Assembly: GCF_000150955.2 (NCBI RefSeq)
Contig: NC_011673.1
Coordinates: 697,394-761,393, forward strand
Origin: Phaeodactylum tricornutum CCAP 1055/1
Lineage: Eukaryota > Bacillariophyta > Bacillariophyceae > Surirellales > Neidiaceae
Reading direction: 5' to 3'
Length of the DNA: 64,000 bases
In this document: positions 39,979 to 51,100 of the stretch, in pieces
How the letters are laid out: each line of letters opens with the position of its first letter
Numbering within the stretch: position 1 is the stretch's first letter
Translations under genes and position numbers: made by a program
The notes under the pieces: model-generated
Seen by the model: only the letters and a program-made list of their open reading frames with translations
Database searches by the model: none
Told to the model about the DNA's origin: nothing

Positions 39979-41289
39979 GGCAAAACCACCAGGGAAGATT
40001 CGCTCGCAAGCAACCTCGTTGTTGCGTTTCGAGCAACAGCCGCCTATTGCTCTGAAAAAAACGACAAATGCATGAACTCTTTCGTATCGGATCGGGCTGC
40101 ACTGGTAAGCACCGATCCGTGTGTAGCCTCCGGTCTGCCTCAGATATTTTTTACCCTTTGTAGAGCCACGATCCACCGCTATTCCAACGAAGATGGATGG
40201 ATACCAAGCACTGTAGACGACAAGACCGCACAATCGAATGAGAAAGTGTGGATAGTCAGTAACGCCACCCGTCAGGAATATTTTATACAGCCCACTCGCA
40301 CTGGTGCGATTGTTTCTGGTTGTGGGGACCAACCAGAAACCGCGTACGACGCGGTGATTGTGACTTTTCGATTGTGCTGGCATTTTCCGTATGCTCTTTT
40401 ACAGTTATACATATTAAGAAGCTACGTAAGTAGCGCCTGCTCGATCTTCTTCGAAAGAAAATTACGGGAACCGACTTGCAGTGTCATCGCTCGCGAAGCC
40501 AACTTGGACAACAAGTGTTCTATAGCTACCAATGCACGAAAAGCCAATCGAGAAGCAACGCCAGAAAGTGGTTCGGATTGATTCGATATAAATTCAAGCG
40601 AAATGTCTGGATGACACGAAACAGCAGCTCTAGCTGTAAGTAAGGTTTTTGGAGTCTGGAGTGGGCCCGACCGCGATGCGCCCAATTTATTCACAGTCAA
40701 TATTCTTTTTCCAATAGCATGTAGGAATCTGGAATGTGGTGGACGGGAAAGACCGAAGATGAAGAATATGCTATTTTAGAAGCAATGGGTACCGTATCGA
40801 TGGAATCTATTAAATGCTATAGTACAGATGTGACAAATCCGTATAAATAAATCTTTCAATTGCCCATGATGATATTAACAATAAGGTGGTGCAAGTTGAT
40901 TTCTGACGGCCGTACCAGAAGCGACGCACGTCTCGGCTTCGTTTCATTTCTCTCGGTCTAGCGCGACTATACTGTAGGAAGTTTGTCATTCTGGTTCCGT
41001 GTAGCCAGTAACAGGCACCTGTCTCGAGAAATCAATGGAAACACGAACGGACCTTACTATCGTTGCCCTCGATCCCGTCGTGGAGTTTTTGCTTTCAACC
41101 TTATTCCCGAGTGTTCGTTGCTTCGTCCGAGCTTGCGACTGATGGGTGAAGTGGGTGGATGCTTACAGGTAAGCAACTGAAAGTCCCGTTGTGGCAGGAA
41201 AGGGTGATCCGACAATTGACGAAAAGCTCTGCGGGATTCAATAAACAAACACAAGCTTCTTGCAGTCCATTCAACAGTAGACAGCTGTC
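39979..41289. other. Divergent intergenic region, UBL / SBF transporter
   Basis: About 1.3 kb. An ATG-started ORF of 169 codons at 40072..40581 has no recognisable domain and normal intergenic composition; it is not called. A possible 5'-UTR intron of the transporter gene lies at 41169..41265 (ACAG|GTAAGC ... TTGCAG); it cannot be coding because a stop follows in the joined frame. Confidence 0.5.
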
Positions 41290-42846
41290 ATGGTCTTTGC
41301 CGAAATCGGCAGTAGCCTACTGCTATTCTGCCTCGTGTTTGGCATGAGTGCGACAGTGGATGTCCACAGTATGCGCAAACAGCTAAACAACCGTGCTGCC
41401 CTGCTGATTGGGATATCCCTTCAGTTTATCATTCTCCCTTTCGTCGGATTCCTCGTTGTCAAAGCTTTTTCTCTCCCTGCCGTGACAGGCATAACTCTGT
41501 TGGTGGTAACCAGTAGCCCCGGTGGATCCTACAGCAATTGGTGGTGCAGTATGTTCAACGCTGAACTCGCTTTGTCCGTCGCAATGACCGGTATTTCCAC
41601 ATTACTATCCATCATCATGTTACCAGTCAACCTCATGTTATACACGCGTTGGACGTACTCATCGGATGTGGTCAAGTCGCTGGATTGGAGTGCTTTATTT
41701 ATGAGTCTGGTAGTTGTAATTGGTGGCATTGTCGGGGGCTTGATCCTGTCGGCTAGGGCGGCCAAAACTGGCAACACCTATATCTTTCACCAACGCGCCA
41801 ATCGACTCGGAAACATCGCTGGTCTCTTTTTGATTACGCTCTCCGTTACTGTTAGTTCAACCGATCACGAAACCTCGCTGTGGAATCAAGATCTCCCTTT
41901 TTACATCGGCGTTGCGCTGCCAGCATTCGTCGGGTTGGGCTTGGCGTCCTGGTTGGCGACCAAATTTGACCTCGAAAAACCGGAGAGGGTGGCCGTAGCA
42001 GTCGAGGCCTGTTATCAAAATACGGGAATCGCCACTTCCGTCGCCATTACAATGTTTTCCGGAACCCCCGATCTAGGAAATGCCATTGGCGTGCCACTCT
42101 ACTACGGGCTGGTGGAGGCCTTGATGTTGGCCGTCTTTTGTATGATCTGCTGGAAGGCCGGCTGGACTAAAGCTCCGATTGACGAGAATCTCTGCGTCGT
42201 GCTTTTAAATTCGTACGAAGTCGACGAGACCGATCGTAGGGAACAGGAAAGTGCCATTGAAGTGGTCTTGGGCTCCGGTGACCACGCAAAGGCTCCGAAC
42301 GATCTGGTTTTTGAACAAATTGCCTATGGCGTGTACAAAATTGACGACGTATCACTTCGACATGGTGAACAAGAATCAACAAGAATAAACAATCAATCGT
42401 ATTTTTTGAATGGTGACGCTAACAGGTGCAATGACGCTACAATGGGTCCTAAAGATGCAAAACATCAAACAAATGGACCAGTAATCTTGACACGGATCGG
42501 CTACTTCGGCAGTGTTCAGATCCCACCGTCATCCCCAACCGCCACGGTATCTACAGAGTGTATAGATGAAGACGCTATGGTTGAATCCAATCCACAACAA
42601 ACGACAAATCGACTGGGAAAAGCTGCATCATCTATTCGAGCTCGAGCCACGGGATACCGGCAAACCAAACAAGCACCTCCAGAAACAATACCGACAGCGT
42701 GGTCAGACTGTGACGAAGCAGGTTCCGCGCCACCAAAGTCGAGACCTTACCAGGCCATCGCTAACGAATCCCCCGAAAAAGAGCGGAGACTCGCGAATGT
42801 GCAACTTTCAGGAAATGTTCCAGCTCGTGATAAGACAATTTCATAG
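41290..42846 (+). CDS. Bile acid:Na+ symporter (SBF/BASS) family transporter
   Basis: A polytopic membrane protein of 518 aa in one exon. Residues 1-300 form the SBF domain with about nine hydrophobic helices. Family features are the LVVTSSPGGSYSNWWC crossover region and the VAVEACYQNTGIATSVAI helix, which in SBF proteins forms the second Na+-binding crossover. Relatives move bile acids, pyruvate or other organic anions together with Na+; the substrate here is unknown. The ATG at 41290 sits right at the first helix, with no targeting presequence, so plasma membrane or an internal non-plastid membrane is likely. The C-terminal ~215 residues are hydrophilic, Ser/Thr/Asn/Gln-rich and without recognisable domain, unusually long for this family, and could be a regulatory tail. 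Confidence 0.92.
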   Translation: MVFAEIGSSLLLFCLVFGMSATVDVHSMRKQLNNRAALLIGISLQFIILPFVGFLVVKAFSLPAVTGITLLVVTSSPGGSYSNWWCSMFNAELALSVAMTGISTLLSIIMLPVNLMLYTRWTYSSDVVKSLDWSALFMSLVVVIGGIVGGLILSARAAKTGNTYIFHQRANRLGNIAGLFLITLSVTVSSTDHETSLWNQDLPFYIGVALPAFVGLGLASWLATKFDLEKPERVAVAVEACYQNTGIATSVAITMFSGTPDLGNAIGVPLYYGLVEALMLAVFCMICWKAGWTKAPIDENLCVVLLNSYEVDETDRREQESAIEVVLGSGDHAKAPNDLVFEQIAYGVYKIDDVSLRHGEQESTRINNQSYFLNGDANRCNDATMGPKDAKHQTNGPVILTRIGYFGSVQIPPSSPTATVSTECIDEDAMVESNPQQTTNRLGKAASSIRARATGYRQTKQAPPETIPTAWSDCDEAGSAPPKSRPYQAIANESPEKERRLANVQLSGNVPARDKTIS

Positions 42847-42990
42847 TATCATGAAGGGTTGATTTATATTTGTAATATAAAGTCTATCCGTCGTTAGAGA
42901 GATAGACTAATGGGTCGACGTTGACCATACCCAGTGCCACTAAAGCGGCTGAGCAGCGCAAGTATTTGAGAAAATCAATTCACAACAGCA

Positions 42991-44547
42991 TCAGCAATCC
43001 TCATCGCTTTCCGTCTCGTCTTCGTGATCTTCTGTCTCCACCACGGCTTCCTCGTCATTGCTGGTTTCTTCGTCGTCGGAGGACTTTCCTTCACGCTCGT
43101 CCGAGGAGAACTCTTCGTCGTCATCCTGAACCATAGTTTGGTCTCGATTCACAAATTCGTCATCATCGTCGTCGTCGTCCTCATCGTCATTTTCGAGTTG
43201 ACTTTTTTGCACCTTGCGGTTTATGGCCCGTGCCTCCACGCTGGCTTTGCGTTTGGGACGGCAGTAACTTCTTTCAAGTACAGTGTACTCTTCGTTGTCC
43301 TGTTTAAGCTCTGTACGTGTCAAGACAGTGCCTTTAAAGGATGCGTCTTCGATGTCGGAGTCCTTTAGAACATCGCGTTGCATGGCTGGAATGAGAGTTT
43401 CGTGAATGTACGAATTTATGGTAGCAAGTTCATCCCGATGAATGTTGGTAAATTCGAAGGTTTCATTGTCTTGCGTTGTGGTCAACGTCAAGTCGACGTA
43501 ACGGGACGAAGTGTCTCCGCCACGACCACAGGCAATCGACGCCAGCTTCTGGCGCGGCACAAAACATGGTGGTTTGAAAAAGAGCAATCCTTCCCGCAAT
43601 GGGTACAAAACTCCGTCGTGGACGCCGTGATAGCATTTGACAAAGGGCATTCCGTCGACTGTGCTGCTGGTGGTGGCGTCTTGGTGCGAGGCAAAGATGA
43701 AGGGGTTGCGTGGGGTGGAACAGTATGGTGGTGGTGGCGACGAGGGATGCCACACGCGGGCCACGCTTCGAGAAGAATCTACGCCCAGGGCTGTACACAG
43801 AACATTACTCCACTGTGATGTTGGATCTAGGGGCCTTGGCGCTTGTAGGGGGTTCTCGGTGTTGCTAGTGTTTTTCCGGTATACAGGGAGCGTTTCGGGA
43901 AGTTGAAAACAGACCTGGTTCATTGTCTTGTTGTTATTTTTGCTGGGATTCTTCTTGTGGAACTGGACGGCGTTTGGTTCCAGCAAAAGTAGACACATGT
44001 CAAACGTATTCTTGGTGGTAGTTTGTGACTTGGACGTACTCGAGCGTGCACAGTCTTCGGGTTTTGGAAAGAAAACTATGTGGGTAACGGCACCGGAGGG
44101 AATGTGTAGAGTACCTTGCTTGTCGTGGCGAGCAAGCAAACCGTTTTCGCAAACGGTCACGACAAACTTGGCGCGTGGTGTCGTAAACGAAACGGTGATG
44201 TTGTCGTCCTTTAAAAGAGATACCTGCTGTTTGTGGTGCGATCTACCAACGCTGCGTTCCAGAGACCCCTCCGGAGATACCGAGTAGCCGACCGGATCGC
44301 TGCCGGTATCAACATCCGTTCCACGGAGTGAGTCGAGCGCTTGAGCTAGGAATTCCTGTGTGGCTGTTAAGGAATCTTTCGTCTGGCACTGGCTGACCTC
44401 GTCGGTGTCCTGGTTCCGAAATCGGCGAGTTTGCAACCAGGCTGCGAGTTCGGCAGCTCGGCAGGTTTCTAGAGACAGAAAGAGCGGTACCTCAACAGCG
44501 CCGGAATGCTCTGCTGTAGCAGGCGAAGAACGGTCAACGGTTCTCAT
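42991..44547 (-). CDS. Rtt106-like histone chaperone (tandem PH, acidic tail)
   Basis: A 518-aa nuclear protein resembling Rtt106 and the middle domain of Pob3/SSRP1 (FACT). A short N-terminal helical region (about 25-75) is followed by a first PH-like domain (about 100-250) and a second one (about 285-420). The latter has YPLREGLLFFKPPCFVPRQK, RYVDLTLTT and ETFEFTNIHRDELATINSYI, the typical Rtt106-domain strand-helix ending. The last ~75 residues are an Asp/Glu tail, common in histone chaperones. There is no SSRP1 N-terminal domain or HMG box, so Rtt106-like fits better than SSRP1. Such proteins deposit H3-H4 behind replication forks and in heterochromatin. The ATG is at 44547; no intron. 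It converges on the SBF gene with a 144-bp gap. Confidence 0.85.
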   Translation of the reverse strand: MRTVDRSSPATAEHSGAVEVPLFLSLETCRAAELAAWLQTRRFRNQDTDEVSQCQTKDSLTATQEFLAQALDSLRGTDVDTGSDPVGYSVSPEGSLERSVGRSHHKQQVSLLKDDNITVSFTTPRAKFVVTVCENGLLARHDKQGTLHIPSGAVTHIVFFPKPEDCARSSTSKSQTTTKNTFDMCLLLLEPNAVQFHKKNPSKNNNKTMNQVCFQLPETLPVYRKNTSNTENPLQAPRPLDPTSQWSNVLCTALGVDSSRSVARVWHPSSPPPPYCSTPRNPFIFASHQDATTSSTVDGMPFVKCYHGVHDGVLYPLREGLLFFKPPCFVPRQKLASIACGRGGDTSSRYVDLTLTTTQDNETFEFTNIHRDELATINSYIHETLIPAMQRDVLKDSDIEDASFKGTVLTRTELKQDNEEYTVLERSYCRPKRKASVEARAINRKVQKSQLENDDEDDDDDDDEFVNRDQTMVQDDDEEFSSDEREGKSSDDEETSNDEEAVVETEDHEDETESDEDC

Positions 44548-46253
44548 GGTGATCTGCAGTACTTCTCGATCTAGTGCAGAAGGCTTCGGCCGTCACCCTT
44601 TTTTGTCACGGCCGCCTGACGATAGAGGCTCGACGCGGCGACGACATCGTAACATCAAAATGACCGCAGAAACTGGGTTTCGAAAGACATCAAATACGGG
44701 GTGAAATGGCTTTTTGTTTTAAGTCTGAGTACCAGGTGGATGTCTTTCGGATAGTTGGATGGAGATAGAGACGAATAATGAGGAAATTTAATCCGGCCCA
44801 TTTGAAGCCGCAAAATCACTATTCCGGCCAGCAGCAGGCCTTTGGAGGCATCGGCGACTCGACAACGACACGAAGAGCCAAGTATTTCTCCTCTACCTCC
44901 CCAGGCTCTATCAGAGCTGGCAATCTCTTCAAACGCTCGAGCACAACGAAAACGCTACCTTTGATCCCGCTACTAGGAAAATGCGACAATAACTGGCTAC
45001 AATCGTGCCTAAGAGACCACTGGTCTGCCGTGATCAAAGGCGTAAACCATAAAAGTTATAGACTTGTCCATGTCAGGGAACCACTGTTCGGTGGTTGACT
45101 TCCACCGCCAATATCTCCTTACGGTCATCGTCCCCACACAATGACCGGCCGTCATCAAACTAGCGTATTCAACTAACCTTACAATTTTAGGATCTACAGA
45201 AACCAAAAGGTCTGTTTCTCTAGGATAGTTGGTCCTGATACATTCTATCGTCTAATTAAGACCAACTCACTCCCTTGAGGAGCTCTCCCCTTTCTCAACG
45301 CAAGGCTCCGCCTAACTGTAAGTCTTTTACGGCAGGCGCGGACGCTTTCTCGACAGTTCAGTAGATTTTGGGATATGAACCCCACATGAACTTTTGACAT
45401 TGGGCTTTCGAATCGACCGTGAGCGCGAAACGATACAGATATTCTATGCGCGTTCGACTATACGTGTTCCTATGCACGTTCGGATGCTCTGATTTGTCGA
45501 GAGGTTGACATTCTCCGTTCATAGAATGACATTCTTCTTCCATAAATAATATCATTTCCAAAAGCGGACGGTGCCGTACTTTAATTCACGTCTCGTACCG
45601 TTTCCCATCTTCACTAACTGTAAGGTCGTCCGTCCCGTTAGCCTACGTATGGTACCCGTGTGCACTGTCGGTTGCAGCTACTACAAGAAAAGACATTCGC
45701 AGATGCAAAAGACGGGTGGTATATCAACACTTACTGTGCGTACGCTGTCAAAACGTCTCTAGTCCTGGTGACAGTTTTTTCTATGTTAATTACTACTTTT
45801 ACTTAAGAGCCGTTTCGCTCTCAATCTAAAGTACTTAGAAATTTTCCAAATTTGACCGAAAAAGCGGTTTTTCTCATTGATTTTTCTAAACACCACCTCC
45901 CTGAGCAGAAGACCCAACTACCTAGGTACCAGAAACTAGAAGAACGGGCTCATTAGATTGTGGCATCGGGGACCAAAGAACGAACGGCACGGTGGGCAGA
46001 GCAAGACAAATTTATGATCTGGCAGTCTTAGGGTACTGTACAGAATACAGGCGCTCGACAATTTTTTCTAGTATATCGACGACATCTGTTCCTGATCAAC
46101 AAACAGGAAACATATCAATACCTTTGTTGTACTTTGTGAGCCAGAGATACGATTCACAATCTCAGGTATACCTACCCTGTTTTATAGCCAGAAAGTAATT
46201 TACATCATGGCTATCTGTTTGGCTACTTGTGCATTTGGAGTAGACAACATCGC
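44548..46253. other. Long intergenic region, Rtt106-like / giant protein gene
   Basis: About 1.7 kb between two minus-strand genes. Minus-strand open fragments near 44819-45206 and 45358-45561 look faintly protein-like but match nothing I can name. A short inverted repeat (gttggtc / gaccaac, 45226-45265) is present. No gene or mobile element is supported. Confidence 0.45.
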
Positions 46254-48176
46254 TTATTCCAGCTGAACACCACCGTAGCCCCCGACGCAGGGTCCGCAGT
46301 AATCGTGGTTGTAAAATCGTAGGATTTCGGAGTCGGGTTCGGGTATACAGAAAGTCTGGTAACCCTTTCTTGTCGAGTAATGACAGACGTGGACCATGCC
46401 GTTGCCGCCCTCGCAAGGGAAATCATCGGACAAACAGTAAAAGCTGCCGTCTTCGGTATCCAGCACAATTGGTTCGACTCCGGGAACAGCCTTCTCACGA
46501 CGGGCCGTATTCATATTGTCCACACAGAATGCTTGATCGGTGGGATCACAGGGAACCTCAAACACAAACTTCTGCTTCTTGCCCGCCACGCTAGAGCTCG
46601 GGCAGACAGCATGCGATTTCAACTCTGGCACGTCGATGCCGTGTGAGAACTTGTCATCGTGACCATATACCGCAACGGTGGCAACCTTGTTGATGCACTT
46701 GGCTGTGTATGTTGAAGTACTGGCCCCCGACTGAAGATTGTCCGTCTTGCTACACTGTTCGTCGCCCGCCGAATCCATGTAATCAACCATCAGCCAAGTG
46801 AGACTACCATGTTGCTCCCAGTACTGAGCCACTGAGAATCGAACCGTGTCGCCATGCTGAGATATGATATCAATTGGGTTGCGATGGTACATGTTGATAC
46901 CTATGGTCTGGTCTTCTTGAAGATCCGCTTCCTGGACGCAGTTGCCGCTTCCTACGGTGTTTTCGATCTCACTATCGACGGGTACGCAAATGGCAGAACA
47001 CGGCAACGAGTAGTTGTACATAGTGTGTATCCACTCTTGTTCAACACCTGGTGGACAGAAATCAGGGATGGCGTCTGTAACCTCTTGTGAAACAGCTTCT
47101 TGGATCCAAAGAGTGATTGTGGCAAATCCGTTCATGCACTCGGCCGTGTATTCGTGGACATCGTCCCACGTCTCGGCTTCGGCGTCGACGCAGTCCACGA
47201 TATTGGTGCCATCGTTCTTGTCATAGTGTGACGCGATCCAACTGGTCCCGTCATTACTGTCGGTCCAGTATTCGTGCACCTCAAATGTCACAGTACTTCC
47301 ATCTCCGTAGAGAATCTTGATCGGAGGGTTGCCTCCGCCAGATCCATCTGACTCGTTCAACAAAACTGGATCCATAAATACGTCCACGCATATCGTCTCC
47401 GTTGGGCGGGACGTTGGATTCTCTGTGGGGCTATCGGTGGGCTTGGACGTAGGGCGACTTGTGGGACCTGCAGTCGGTCCCTCCGTGGGCCGGGCAGTCG
47501 GACCTTCCGTTGGTTTCGCCGTAGGGCGAGCAGTTGGTGAAGAAGTCGGCTTGGATGTGGGACCTTTTGTTGGCTTTGTTGTCGGGGACGATGTTGGAAT
47601 GCTAGTGGGTTCCTCTGTGGGACGGAAGGTGGGCCCCTCCGTCGGGCGACCTGTCGGCCCTTCAGTAGGACCGACAGTAGGGATTCTAGTTGGGCTTGCA
47701 GAAGGCTTCCTGGTTTGCCGCATGGTTGGGCTTTCCGTTGGAGTCTTGGTGAGCGTATCCTTGGGGATGCACAAGGAACTGCAAGGCAGCGAAAAGTTCA
47801 GCATTGTATTTTTCCAGTACTGCTCGACATCAGGAACGCAAAGCTCCGGATCGTCACCAGAGACCTGAATGGTAGCGGGTTCTTGGACCCATAAAGTAAC
47901 GGTCGCGAAACCGTCGACGCAATCTGCCGTGTATTCCTGGACATCGTCCCAATTATCATCCTTTACATCAATACAATCTAGCGTGTTGGACGAATCGCCA
48001 TCTTGGTACTGTGAAGCGATACGGTCGTTATCGCCGTCTTTCCAATATTCGTGGATCTCAAAGGTTACAGTTCTTCCATCCCCATAGAGAATCTTGATCG
48101 GTGATTTACTACTTACTGCGGAGCTGTTTCCTGTCGCCCCTACGAGCGACGGGTCCATTATTTCGTCAACACAAAT
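46254..48176 (-). CDS. C-terminal module block of the giant protein (separate frame in this sequence)
   Basis: This is the end of the giant gene and may be annotated separately because the frame is interrupted upstream. It contains three consecutive ~135-residue modules. The first two are close copies: both start ICVD, have [12 protein letters not shown](I/V)HEYW, DWDDV or TWDDV-(Q/H)EYTA and end with a NFSLPCS or NYSLPCS-type strand. The third is more diverged ([10 protein letters not shown]). A PT-rich linker with [15 protein letters not shown]-type repeats separates modules one and two. The terminal ~90 residues have eight cysteines and end [13 protein letters not shown]. No stop or frame problem occurs in these 640 codons, and the cysteines are kept, which argues against a decayed gene. 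Confidence 0.7.
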   Translation of the reverse strand: MCVDEIMDPSLVGATGNSSAVSSKSPIKILYGDGRTVTFEIHEYWKDGDNDRIASQYQDGDSSNTLDCIDVKDDNWDDVQEYTADCVDGFATVTLWVQEPATIQVSGDDPELCVPDVEQYWKNTMLNFSLPCSSLCIPKDTLTKTPTESPTMRQTRKPSASPTRIPTVGPTEGPTGRPTEGPTFRPTEEPTSIPTSSPTTKPTKGPTSKPTSSPTARPTAKPTEGPTARPTEGPTAGPTSRPTSKPTDSPTENPTSRPTETICVDVFMDPVLLNESDGSGGGNPPIKILYGDGSTVTFEVHEYWTDSNDGTSWIASHYDKNDGTNIVDCVDAEAETWDDVHEYTAECMNGFATITLWIQEAVSQEVTDAIPDFCPPGVEQEWIHTMYNYSLPCSAICVPVDSEIENTVGSGNCVQEADLQEDQTIGINMYHRNPIDIISQHGDTVRFSVAQYWEQHGSLTWLMVDYMDSAGDEQCSKTDNLQSGASTSTYTAKCINKVATVAVYGHDDKFSHGIDVPELKSHAVCPSSSVAGKKQKFVFEVPCDPTDQAFCVDNMNTARREKAVPGVEPIVLDTEDGSFYCLSDDFPCEGGNGMVHVCHYSTRKGYQTFCIPEPDSEILRFYNHDYCGPCVGGYGGVQLE

Positions 48177-51100
48177 GTAGCTCGGTGCTGAGCTTTCACT
48201 TGGTACAGAGCTGGGCGCTTCACTTGGAGCTCTCTCTCCTTCGGCTGTTGGAGAGAGGCTAGGAGCTGTACTCGGGGTGGCAGACGGACTATGTGAGGGA
48301 GTAGCAGACGGCTGAGCCGAAGGTGTCGCACTGGGCTCCGACGACGGCGCCGAGCTTGGCTCAGAAGAGGGCCCGAACTCGGCTCCGAAGAAGGACTGGA
48401 GCTAGGCTCCGATGACGGCTCTGCGCTCGGTACACTGCTAGGAACCGATGACGGAGTCGCCGACGGTTCAGAAGACGGCTGGCTCGATGGCACAGCGGAC
48501 GGTTCAGAAGATGGCTGGCTCGATGGGACCGCGGACGGCTCGGAGGAGGGCTCCGCCGAAGGCTGAGCAGAAGGCTCGGACGACGGTTCAGAAGACGGTT
48601 GCGCAGACGGCTCGGCTGACGGCATCGACGACGGAACAGCAGACGGCTCTGCACTGGGTTCTGCTGACGGAGCGCTCGTCGGTGTGGACGAAGGCTGGGC
48701 ACTCGGTGTCGTCGTAGGAACGATACTCGGCATTCCACTGGGACCGCCACTGGGCTCTGCGCTAGGAGACTCACTAGGAGACGCAGACGGTGCCACACTG
48801 GGCTCTGAGGACGGAGACATTGATGGCTCCGATGAAGGCATCGACGACGGCGAAGCACTCGGTACAGATGAGGGTGCAGCACTTGGCTGGGACGAAGGTA
48901 CGGAACTTGGCTCGGCCGACGGCTGTGCTGAGGGTACTGCTGAGGGTTCGTGCTGGGCGGACTATGTGAGGGAGTAGCAGACGGCTGAGCCGAAGGTGTC
49001 GCACTGGGCTCCGACGACGGCGCCGAGCTTGGCTCAGAAGAGGGTTCCGAACTCGGCTCCGAAGAAGGACTGGAGCTAGGCTCCGATGACGGCTCTGCGC
49101 TCGGTACACTGCTAGGAACCGATGACGGAGTCGCCGACGGTTCAGAAGACGGCTGGACGCAGATGGCACAGCGGACGGTTCAGAAGATGGCTGGCACAGA
49201 TGGGACCGCGGACGGCTCGGAGGAGGGCTCCGCCGAAGGCTGAGCAGAAGGCTCGGACGACGGTTCAGAAGACGGTTGCGCAGACGGCTCGGCTGACGGC
49301 ATCGACGACGGAACAGCAGACGGCTCTGCACTGGGTTCTGCTGACGGAGCGCTCGTCGGTGTGGACGAAGGCTGGGCACTCGGGGTCGTCGTAGGAACGA
49401 TACTCGGCATTCCACTGGGACCGCCACTGGGCTCTGCGCTAGGAGACTCACTAGGAGACGCAGACGGTGCCACACTGGGCTCTGAGGACGGAGACATTGA
49501 TGGCTCCGAGGAAGGCATCGACGACGGCGAAGCACTCGGTACAGATGAGGGTGCAGCACTTGGCTGGGACGAAGGTACGGAACTTGGCTCGGCCGACGGC
49601 TGTGCTGATGGTACTGCTGAGGGTTCGTTGCTGGGCTGACTACTGGGAGCGGAAGACGGCTGAGCCGAAGGTGTCGCACTGGGCTCCGACGACGGCGCCG
49701 AGCTTGGCTCTGAGGACGGAACGGAGCTCGGTGCAGCAGAGGGCCCAGAACTTGGCTCGGAAGAAGGGCCGGAGCTCGGCTCAGCGGAGGGTGCGTCACT
49801 CGGAACACTGCTAGGAACTGACGAGGGAACCGCCGAGGGCTGTGACGAGGGCTGACTCGAAGGCGCAGCAGATGGACTGGAAGATGGCTCACTCGAAGGT
49901 ACAGCGGATGGTTTCGAAGATGGAATATTCGACGGGACCGAAGATGGTTCCAATGAGGGTGCTGCGGAAGGCTGCACAGAAGGCTCAGTCGATGGTACAG
50001 AGGATGGTTCTGTCGAAGGCTCGGCAGAAGGTTCGCTTGAGGGACTCAATGAGGGAGTTGTAGAAGGCCTGCTGCTAGGTACGAAACTGGGCGCTGAGCT
50101 TGGCGGAACACTTGGTGTGGAGCTTGGCGTAGATGACGGCGAACCACTTGGTTCAACACTTGGCGATGCGCTGGGAGTAGAGGATGGAGCTCTGCTGGGT
50201 GCGCTGCTGTCACTCGGCGACGAACTTGGAGCAGGGCTCTTGCTAGGCATAGTACTTGGCATGTCAGTCGGCCAAGATTTGGTGAGACCAAATGGGGAAG
50301 GAGTGCTTTCGAAGGTCTTGCATAAGCCGATGTTTGAAACTCCCCATGGTTCAGAGCTTTCCATCACAATTTCGACTTTCGACACAAACGGTACATCAAC
50401 AACGACATTTGTGACTTTGCCCGCTCCATCGCGTGGTGCAACGATGGTGGTAACTATGCTACCTCCCTCGGTGGTAACCATAACTATAGCTTGGTCAACG
50501 ATGTTGACAAGCCCAAATTCGACAACTTCTGTCATGACGGGTTCGAAAGTGAAGGTTAGAGTACCGGAGGAACTTGCCTCCGGTACTTCAAAGTTTCCGG
50601 AAGCCGGATTCTTCTCTTGGACAACCATGATTGTACCTGCACCGGGAATTCCCTGAAGTTGAGGCGACCCCGATGCTGTTGTTGTATCGATAAGGCGGGC
50701 ATAATTGGCCGGTGTGAAACCACCCGCCGCTCTGACTGTAAAACCCTCCCTTCTCCATTGTCGAGAAACATAGCTTCCGCTCTCTGTAGGTGTGCCATCG
50801 TCCGTCGTATCAAAGTTTACATCAGAGAAGTCGCAATTATATGTCGGAGCTGGACTGGGAGAACCTTTGGGAGGTTGCGGCGGGAAGGGGCAATCGCAAG
50901 GCAGTGTAAAATTGTATGCTAGCATCTTCCCCTCTTCAAGGGATGCAGAGCAATAGAAGGGCACGTCAGGGTTGTCTTCAGTGGAAAAACTGTCGTCCTT
51001 CACGAAAATGCGGATGGTGGCGATTCCATCGGTACATCTTGCCATCAAAGAAGTGTCGTAAACGGATCCAGCTGGCACGGACTCTTCTTTTATGCAACGC

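Noticed and set aside
40072-40581. 169-codon ATG-started frame and an overlapping minus-strand frame
   Set aside because: Neither shows a domain; they overlap the UBL gene's upstream region and have intergenic composition.
44819-45561. Minus-strand fragments that might be a decayed DNA-transposon gene
   Set aside because: No catalytic motif, no terminal repeats or target duplication could be identified.
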